Part shown: piece by piece, positions 21,538 to 26,624 of the stretch
How the letters are laid out: each line of letters opens with the position of its first letter
How positions within the stretch are numbered: the first letter of the stretch is position 1
Assembly: GCA_964591605.1 (NCBI GenBank)
Contig: CAZQEN010000064.1
Coordinates: 1 to 26,624 of the forward strand
Direction of reading: 5' to 3'
Source: CAYLLT01 sp964591605
Lineage (GTDB): Bacteria; Planctomycetota; Phycisphaerae; UBA1845; PWPN01
Length of the DNA stretch: 26,624 nucleotides
Notes under the pieces: generated by a model
The model's input: only the letters and a program-made list of their open reading frames with translations
Told to the model about the DNA's origin: nothing
Databases searched by the model: none
Translations under genes and position numbers: made by a program

Positions 21538-24500
21538 ATGTCGACGAAGTCGCTCCCCCATTTCATGCACGGCTTCCTGACCACCCTCTGCGTGCTGAGT
21601 CTGTCACATGGCGCCCGGGGCCAGACCACCCAGACCGTGGCCTGCTGCTTTCCCAGCGGCGGATGCCAGGATCTCCCGGCGGCGCAGTGCGTTGCATTCG
21701 GCGGCGCACCCGGGCCAGCCGGTTCGACCTGCGCCAACACGAGCTGCACCGCCCCGCAGGCGTGCTGCCTGCAGTCCGGCGGCTGCCAGCTTCTCGCGCC
21801 CTCCGAGTGCGCGCAGATTGGCGGGTATCCCGGCGGCATGGGCTCGACCTGCCAGAACAACCTCTGCACGGAGCGCCCCTGCTGCCTGCCCGACGGCACC
21901 TGCGTTTTTGTCGCGCCGCAATACTGCCAGGCGCAGGGCGGGCTCGTCGGGCCGCTCGGCGCCCCCTGCCCCAATGAATGCCCACAACCCGGCGAGTGCC
22001 GGCCCAAAGACGACGGTTCGGCCTGCCAGGACACGGTCTGCCCGGACGGCGTCGACAAGTGCCGGCCCCAGAAGGTGCTGCTGACGGCCACCGGTCCCAA
22101 AGTGCTGGAATGCGGCTGTGACACGTGCTATGTCGATCTTCAAACCGGCGCCGCCCCCACCTGCTCAGGCACCTGTCCGCCGGGCCAGGTCTGCCGACAG
22201 ATCACGACGCAAACCCCGAGCGGCGTGGTCATCGAGTGCACCTGCGAGGATGACCCCACGCTCTGTGAACCCACGGCCGACCGCCTCCGCTGCACCGACA
22301 CCGTCTGCCCGACCGACACGGACAAGTGCCGGCCCAAGTGCGTCGTGTGGAACCCCCCGACCCACTCGTACCAGATCCAGGACTGCGATTGCCGCAACCC
22401 CGACGAGTGCCACGTCGATCTGACGGGACTGGCCAACGGCGTCCCGCCGCACTGCACGGGCGCCTGTCCACCCGACACCATCTGCAACGAGAAACGCACG
22501 CAGAATGCGGACGGCTCCTACACAATCTGCTGTGAGTGCGAGCCGGTGTCGCAGGACTGCGCGCCCAATCGGGAGCTGACCGACTGCAACCCGACGGCCT
22601 GCCCCATTGCCGGCCAGCAGTGCGTCAAGCAGGTCATCCGGCGTCTGCCGACGGGCGGGTTCCAGGTGATCGGCTGCGATTGTCAGGATCCCGACAAGTG
22701 CCACATCGAGTTGCCGCCGGTGGGCGCCGTCGATCCCATTTGCGTGAACGAGTGCCCCGATCCCAGCCTCATCTGTCAGCTCCGCGCCACACCCGGCCCC
22801 AACAACTCGATCGATTACACGTGCGTGTGCCTCTGCGATCCCGCCCGCTGCGACGACGGGAATCCGTGCACGGACGATTTCTGTGATCCGGCCGCCAATC
22901 AGTGCGTGCATCTGCCCAACGCGCAGTGCGAGGCCTGCTGCCTGCCGGACGGCACGTGCCAGACGATACCTCCCACTATATGCCAGCAGCAGGGCGGCGC
23001 CCCCAAGGGGCCGGGCAGCGACTGCACCACCGTTGAATGCCCGCCGACGGTGCCCAAGTTCCGTCAGCCGCCCTCGCAGGGGCAGGACGATCTCGCCTCC
23101 AACGTCGATTTGAACGACCTGCAGCCCAACATCGTGCACGCCGACGACTTCCAGTCCGACGGGCGTCCCATCGTGCTGGTCAGATGGTGGGGCTCGTACC
23201 TCAATCCCGAGTACATGCCCGCGCAGTTCGGCGGCTTCGGACAACCGCCGTTCATGATCGACGGGTGGTTCATCAGCTTCCACGAACCGATCCGGGTAAA
23301 CTCGCCCACCCTGGTTCAGCCGCCGCTCGGGCTGTATTTTGCCCCGGCCAGTGCGGTCCGGATCGTACCGACCACTATTCCGGCCTGCGACAACCATCGC
23401 GTGTTCCAGTACGAGGTGCGGATCGACGAGTGCTGCCTGATCTGCGCGAATCCCGACAGCCGCAGCGGCAGCGTTCCCGCGCAGTGCGACGCCTTCCGCG
23501 AGGAACACTGCTTCATGTATGACATCGACATCCAGGCGGTCGTGGGCCGCCGCTACGTGAAGGGGACGGGGGGATGCCCCTGCCTGGCCCAGAGCACGCC
23601 GAATATCGCGAATGGACACTTCTGGGGCTGGCACTCGACCACGTTCGAGCGGGGGGCGCGCCAGGCGATTCGCGCGCCGTTCAACCTGACCGGGGCGAAC
23701 TGCCCGTTCTACGGTCCCTGGAACTATGCGCAGCACCTGTGCACCAACCTCAAGCGCCCGAACATGGCGTTCGAGCTGCACACCAACACGCCGACAATCC
23801 CGCCGCCCTGCCCGCGTGCGTGCTGCCAGCCGGACGGCACCTGCATCGACGTGCTCTCTCCCGCGCAGTGCAACGGCACCCTGCAGCCCATCGGCACCAC
23901 CTGTGCCACTGCCGTCTGCCCGCAGCCGCAGTGCCAGCCCAGGGCAGACGGCTCGGCCTGCGAGGACGTGCTCTGCCCGGATGCCACCGACAAGTGCAAG
24001 CCTCGCCTGGTGCTGATCACCACCACCGGGCAGGTCCAGGTGCTCGAGTGCGGATGCGCCGGCGACGAGTGCCACGTCGAAGTGGTGGCTGGCGCTGCTC
24101 CGCACTGCGCGGGGACGTGCCCGCCGGGGCAGGTCTGCCATTCCATCACCACCCAGACGCCCAACGGCACCATTCTCGAGTGCAAGTGCGAGGATGAACC
24201 CACCCTGTGCGAGCCGACCGCTGACCGGCTGCGCTGCACGAATGCGACCTGTCCGGCGTCCGGTCAGAAGTGCCAGCCGCACTGCATCAACTGGAACCCG
24301 CCGACGAACTCGTACCAGGTGATCGACTGCGAATGCAGGGATCCCGCGCTCTGCCATGTCGACATCACGGGCATCCCCAACGGTGTTCCTCCGCACTGCG
24401 TCGCGGATTGCCCGCCCGGCTTCGTGTGCAAGGAGACCCGTACCCTCAATGCGGACGGTTCGTACGAAATCTGCTGCGATTGTGTCCCGGATCAGCAGGA

Positions 24501-26478
24501 CTGCGCGCCCAACCCCACCGGGACGGCCTGCAATCCGACGGCCTGTCCGATCCCCGGGCAGCAGTGCATCCCCAAGCGCATCCGGGGAACCGCCGCTTCC
24601 GGTTTCGTGATCACCGAGTGCGGATGCGACGATCCCGACAGGTGCCACCTGCAATGGCAGCCGGGAACACTGCCTTCCTGCGTCGGTGTGTGCCCCGATC
24701 CGACCCAGACCTGCTTCACGCGGCAGATCCAGACGCCGCTGGGGATCGAGTTCTTCTGCGAGTGCGAGTGCGACCCGGCCAAATGCAACGACGGCAACCC
24801 GTGCACCGACGATCGCTGCGACCCGGTTACCGGCCAGTGCGTGCACATTCCCAACAACCTGTGCGAGGCGTGCTGTTTCGAGGATGGCACATGCCAGCAA
24901 CTGCCGCCGACCATCTGCATCTCGCAGGGCGGCACCCCCAAGGGACCCGGCACCGACTGCTCCACCGTGGAGTGCAATCCGCCGGTGGTGCCCAAGTTCC
25001 GCCAGCCCCCGACCCAGGGACAGGATGACCTCGCGTCGAATGTCGACGCCAACGACCTGCAGCCCAACATTGTCCATGCCGACGACTTCCAGTCTGACGG
25101 CCGGCCGATCGTGCTCGTGCGCTGGTGGGGTTCGTACCTCAATCCCGAGTACATGCCCGCCCAGTTCGGCGGGTTCGGGCAGCCGCCGTACATGATCGAC
25201 GGCTGGTTCATCAGCTTCCACACACCCATTCGCGTCACATCGACCGGCGTGCCGCAGCAACCGCTGGGGCTCTACTTCGCCCCGGCCAATGCGGTGCGGA
25301 TCACGCCGACCACGATCGCCCCGTGCGATCAGCATCAGGTCTTCCAGTACGACGTGCGGATCGACGAGTGCTGCCTGATCTGCGCGAACCCCGATCCGCG
25401 CAGCGGCAACGTGCCGGCCAGGTGCGAGGCGTTCGCCGAGGAGCACTGCTTCCTGTACGACATCGATATCCAGGCGGTGGTGGGCCGCCGATTCGTGAAG
25501 GGAATCGGCGGCTGCCCGTGCATCGCCCAGAGCACGCAGAACTTCGCGACCGGGAACTTCTGGGGCTGGCACTCCACCACGCTCGAGCGCGGCGCCCGTC
25601 AGGCCGTTCGGGCCCCGCTGAGCCTGACCGGCGTGAACTGCCCGCTGTACGGGCCGTGGAGCTTCGCCCAGCACGTCTGCACGTTCCTCAAGCGGCCGAG
25701 CATGGCGTTCGAGCTGCACACAGATGTGCCGACGATTCCCCCGCCGTGCCCCCGGGCGTGCTGCCTGCCGGATGGCACGTGCATGGACGTGACCGCCGCC
25801 TCACAGTGCCACGGCACGCTGCAGCCAGTCGGCTCAACCTGCGCGACGACGATCTGCCCCAAGCCGCCCATCGTCGTGCAGTGGCGAAGCGTCCGAACCA
25901 ACGCCACGCTCGGGCCGCTCGCGATCGTCCTGGATCCGACGGCCGTCGGCAACGGCTCCACCGGACCGACCACGGAACCACGACAAGGAGGTATCCAGAG
26001 AATCGAGGTCGATTTCGACCAGCCGGTCATTCTGGTCAATCCGGCTGCCGTGGCGACGGAAGGGCAGACCACCACATATCCGGGCGGCGTGCTGCTCGGA
26101 CCGGTGGCCTACGCACCCTCGGCGGTCTTCATGGTTTCGGCGACCACGATGGCCATCGAGTATCCGGCTGCGGCGCCCGGCAATCTGCCCGACCGCACCT
26201 GCTACAACTTTGACGTGGCCGGCACGGTCCAGAATGCCGCGGGGCAGGGGCTGATCGGCGATACCGACTGCAACGCCCGTTCTCTTCTGGGCGATGCCAC
26301 GTCGAACGGAGTCGTCAACCTGTCGGATCCACTTTACATCAAGTCGAAGTTTGGCCAGCCGGCCGGAAGCTTCCCGCAGTGCGACATCAATCTGACCGGC
26401 GCCAATATCAACATCTTCGACGCTCTGATGTCCAAAGGGCGGGTGGCCACGCCGCCGCGAAGAGCCCTGTGCCCGTAA
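21538..26478 (+). CDS. Giant secreted Cys-rich repeat protein with dockerin-like tail
   Basis: This protein of 1646 residues has a signal peptide (MSTKSLPHFMHGFLTTLCVL to GARG^QTT) and AAGGAG 8 bases before the ATG. Residues 36-152 are three CC-x5-C-x7-C-x13-C-x3/4-C modules. Residues about 153-798 and 799-1444 are two tandem copies of one long unit. Each contains three long Cys modules, a DGNPCTDDxCDP segment, a CCxxDGTC module, a Trp-rich beta domain (VPKFRQPP, VLVRWWGSYLNPEYMPAQFG, DGWFISFH) and a final CCxxDGTC module. The C-terminus (1445-1646) has a beta domain and a tail with GDATSNGVVNLSD and CDINLTGANINIFD, calcium-loop-like. Extensive disulfides are expected outside the cell. It could be a surface or extracellular scaffold or binding protein; no catalytic motif is seen. 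Family names are by eye only. Confidence 0.9.
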   Translation: MSTKSLPHFMHGFLTTLCVLSLSHGARGQTTQTVACCFPSGGCQDLPAAQCVAFGGAPGPAGSTCANTSCTAPQACCLQSGGCQLLAPSECAQIGGYPGGMGSTCQNNLCTERPCCLPDGTCVFVAPQYCQAQGGLVGPLGAPCPNECPQPGECRPKDDGSACQDTVCPDGVDKCRPQKVLLTATGPKVLECGCDTCYVDLQTGAAPTCSGTCPPGQVCRQITTQTPSGVVIECTCEDDPTLCEPTADRLRCTDTVCPTDTDKCRPKCVVWNPPTHSYQIQDCDCRNPDECHVDLTGLANGVPPHCTGACPPDTICNEKRTQNADGSYTICCECEPVSQDCAPNRELTDCNPTACPIAGQQCVKQVIRRLPTGGFQVIGCDCQDPDKCHIELPPVGAVDPICVNECPDPSLICQLRATPGPNNSIDYTCVCLCDPARCDDGNPCTDDFCDPAANQCVHLPNAQCEACCLPDGTCQTIPPTICQQQGGAPKGPGSDCTTVECPPTVPKFRQPPSQGQDDLASNVDLNDLQPNIVHADDFQSDGRPIVLVRWWGSYLNPEYMPAQFGGFGQPPFMIDGWFISFHEPIRVNSPTLVQPPLGLYFAPASAVRIVPTTIPACDNHRVFQYEVRIDECCLICANPDSRSGSVPAQCDAFREEHCFMYDIDIQAVVGRRYVKGTGGCPCLAQSTPNIANGHFWGWHSTTFERGARQAIRAPFNLTGANCPFYGPWNYAQHLCTNLKRPNMAFELHTNTPTIPPPCPRACCQPDGTCIDVLSPAQCNGTLQPIGTTCATAVCPQPQCQPRADGSACEDVLCPDATDKCKPRLVLITTTGQVQVLECGCAGDECHVEVVAGAAPHCAGTCPPGQVCHSITTQTPNGTILECKCEDEPTLCEPTADRLRCTNATCPASGQKCQPHCINWNPPTNSYQVIDCECRDPALCHVDITGIPNGVPPHCVADCPPGFVCKETRTLNADGSYEICCDCVPDQQDCAPNPTGTACNPTACPIPGQQCIPKRIRGTAASGFVITECGCDDPDRCHLQWQPGTLPSCVGVCPDPTQTCFTRQIQTPLGIEFFCECECDPAKCNDGNPCTDDRCDPVTGQCVHIPNNLCEACCFEDGTCQQLPPTICISQGGTPKGPGTDCSTVECNPPVVPKFRQPPTQGQDDLASNVDANDLQPNIVHADDFQSDGRPIVLVRWWGSYLNPEYMPAQFGGFGQPPYMIDGWFISFHTPIRVTSTGVPQQPLGLYFAPANAVRITPTTIAPCDQHQVFQYDVRIDECCLICANPDPRSGNVPARCEAFAEEHCFLYDIDIQAVVGRRFVKGIGGCPCIAQSTQNFATGNFWGWHSTTLERGARQAVRAPLSLTGVNCPLYGPWSFAQHVCTFLKRPSMAFELHTDVPTIPPPCPRACCLPDGTCMDVTAASQCHGTLQPVGSTCATTICPKPPIVVQWRSVRTNATLGPLAIVLDPTAVGNGSTGPTTEPRQGGIQRIEVDFDQPVILVNPAAVATEGQTTTYPGGVLLGPVAYAPSAVFMVSATTMAIEYPAAAPGNLPDRTCYNFDVAGTVQNAAGQGLIGDTDCNARSLLGDATSNGVVNLSDPLYIKSKFGQPAGSFPQCDINLTGANINIFDALMSKGRVATPPRRALCP
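21994..23931 (+). repeat. Tandem unit 1 of the giant Cys-rich gene
   Basis: This unit of about 645 codons begins at ECRPKDDGSACQD and is followed directly by a homologous unit offset by 1935-1938 bases. The offset is 1935 at the start and 1938 from VPKFRQPP on, because unit 2 has one extra Val codon there. Confidence 0.93.
23932..25869 (+). repeat. Tandem unit 2 of the giant Cys-rich gene
   Basis: The second copy begins at CQPRADGSACED and ends after the CCLPDGTC module near 25867. In the 78 codons from VPKFRQPP to WFISFH, compared by eye, 29 codons differ between copies, of which 26 are synonymous and 3 change the residue. Confidence 0.93.
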
Positions 26479-26624
26479 ACGGCGTCTTGATCGAGTCCAA
26501 CCCTCATGCCGCGTGTGAGATCGGGCGCTTGATGGACGCGGCGCCGGCCGGCGGCGGGTGCGTGACAGAATCGGCGGGATTGCGGCGAGCTCAGTCGAGC
26601 CGTCGCATGGGTCCCGGCGCGCCG
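26479..26624. other. Right end of the window, no clear gene
   Basis: These 146 bases follow the giant gene. On the minus strand a frame enters from the right edge and stops at 26591 (TGA, ending GPMRRLD), which could be the end of a convergent gene. On the plus strand an ATG at 26607 opens a six-codon frame that runs off the edge. Neither can be judged with this little sequence. Confidence 0.35.

Noticed and set aside
22165..25719. 1184-codon open frame on the minus strand across the giant Cys-rich gene
   Set aside because: The plus-strand gene has a signal peptide, ribosome site, modules and a mostly synonymous substitution pattern between copies. The minus frame has none of these and is expected by chance in GC-rich DNA with biased third positions.
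1..26624. Defence, toxin-antitoxin, CRISPR, prophage or transposase genes
   Set aside because: None of the genes in the window carries a matching motif, and no spacer-repeat pattern is visible. The palindromic elements are interspersed repeats without an encoded protein.
26607..26624. Possible gene start at the right edge (ATG at 26607)
   Set aside because: Six codons and no clear ribosome site are not enough, and a minus-strand frame ending at 26591 is an equal alternative.

Overview
The window is a GC-rich bacterial genomic segment, most likely from a planctomycete of the Phycisphaerae or a near relative. This assignment is inferred from gene content and not from a marker gene. Supporting signs are secreted proteins ending in EF-hand dockerin-like tails, a giant Cys-rich protein with CCxxDGTC modules, a Tat-exported TIM-barrel isomerase-like protein, a CPECGYNLRG-type zinc ribbon on a membrane protein, and 7-bp tandem repeats scattered between and inside genes. 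A run of 10 N at 5907-5916 shows the sequence is a scaffolded draft. I see no rRNA, tRNA, CRISPR array, transposase, integrase or phage gene.

Layout, left part (1-5762). A partial LolA-like exported protein runs off the left edge on the minus strand. It is divergent from a CobA-HemD fusion (tetrapyrrole and siroheme synthesis). Next come a metallo-beta-lactamase-fold protein that has lost most metal ligands, a DUF151 bifunctional-nuclease-family protein with a good sigma70-type promoter, a GHMP sugar kinase of L-arabinokinase type, and a small 7Fe-type ferredoxin with its own TATAAT promoter and a clean rho-independent terminator.

Middle part (5943-18647). This part is dominated by envelope and exported proteins: a conserved-looking Gly-rich protein of unknown function, an FG-GAP/VCBS lipoprotein, an SMP-30-like beta-propeller with a dockerin tail, a GH16 glycoside hydrolase next to a GT39/ArnT-type membrane glycosyltransferase, a Tat-exported hydroxypyruvate-isomerase-like protein (minus), a secreted PIG-L deacetylase with a dockerin-like tail, an SGNH/GDSL esterase, a zinc-ribbon membrane protein (minus) and a small lipoprotein. 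GH16, GT39, PIG-L and the SGNH esterase would fit glycan or cell-surface polysaccharide handling, but no single pathway is demonstrated.

Right part (18955-26624). A membrane-anchored protein with two LysM domains is followed by a trans-polyprenyl diphosphate synthase (quinone or lipid-carrier side chains). Then comes a 1646-residue secreted Cys-rich protein in which a unit of about 645 residues is tandemly duplicated, with smaller Cys modules nested inside.

I see no obvious new defence or mobile system. The most unusual items are the tandemly duplicated Cys-rich giant, a palindromic interspersed element family (556-642 and 5296-5349), heptanucleotide tandem repeats that enter two genes, the metal-ligand-depleted MBL protein, and a 21-bp-spaced direct repeat in the promoter region of the isomerase-like gene.
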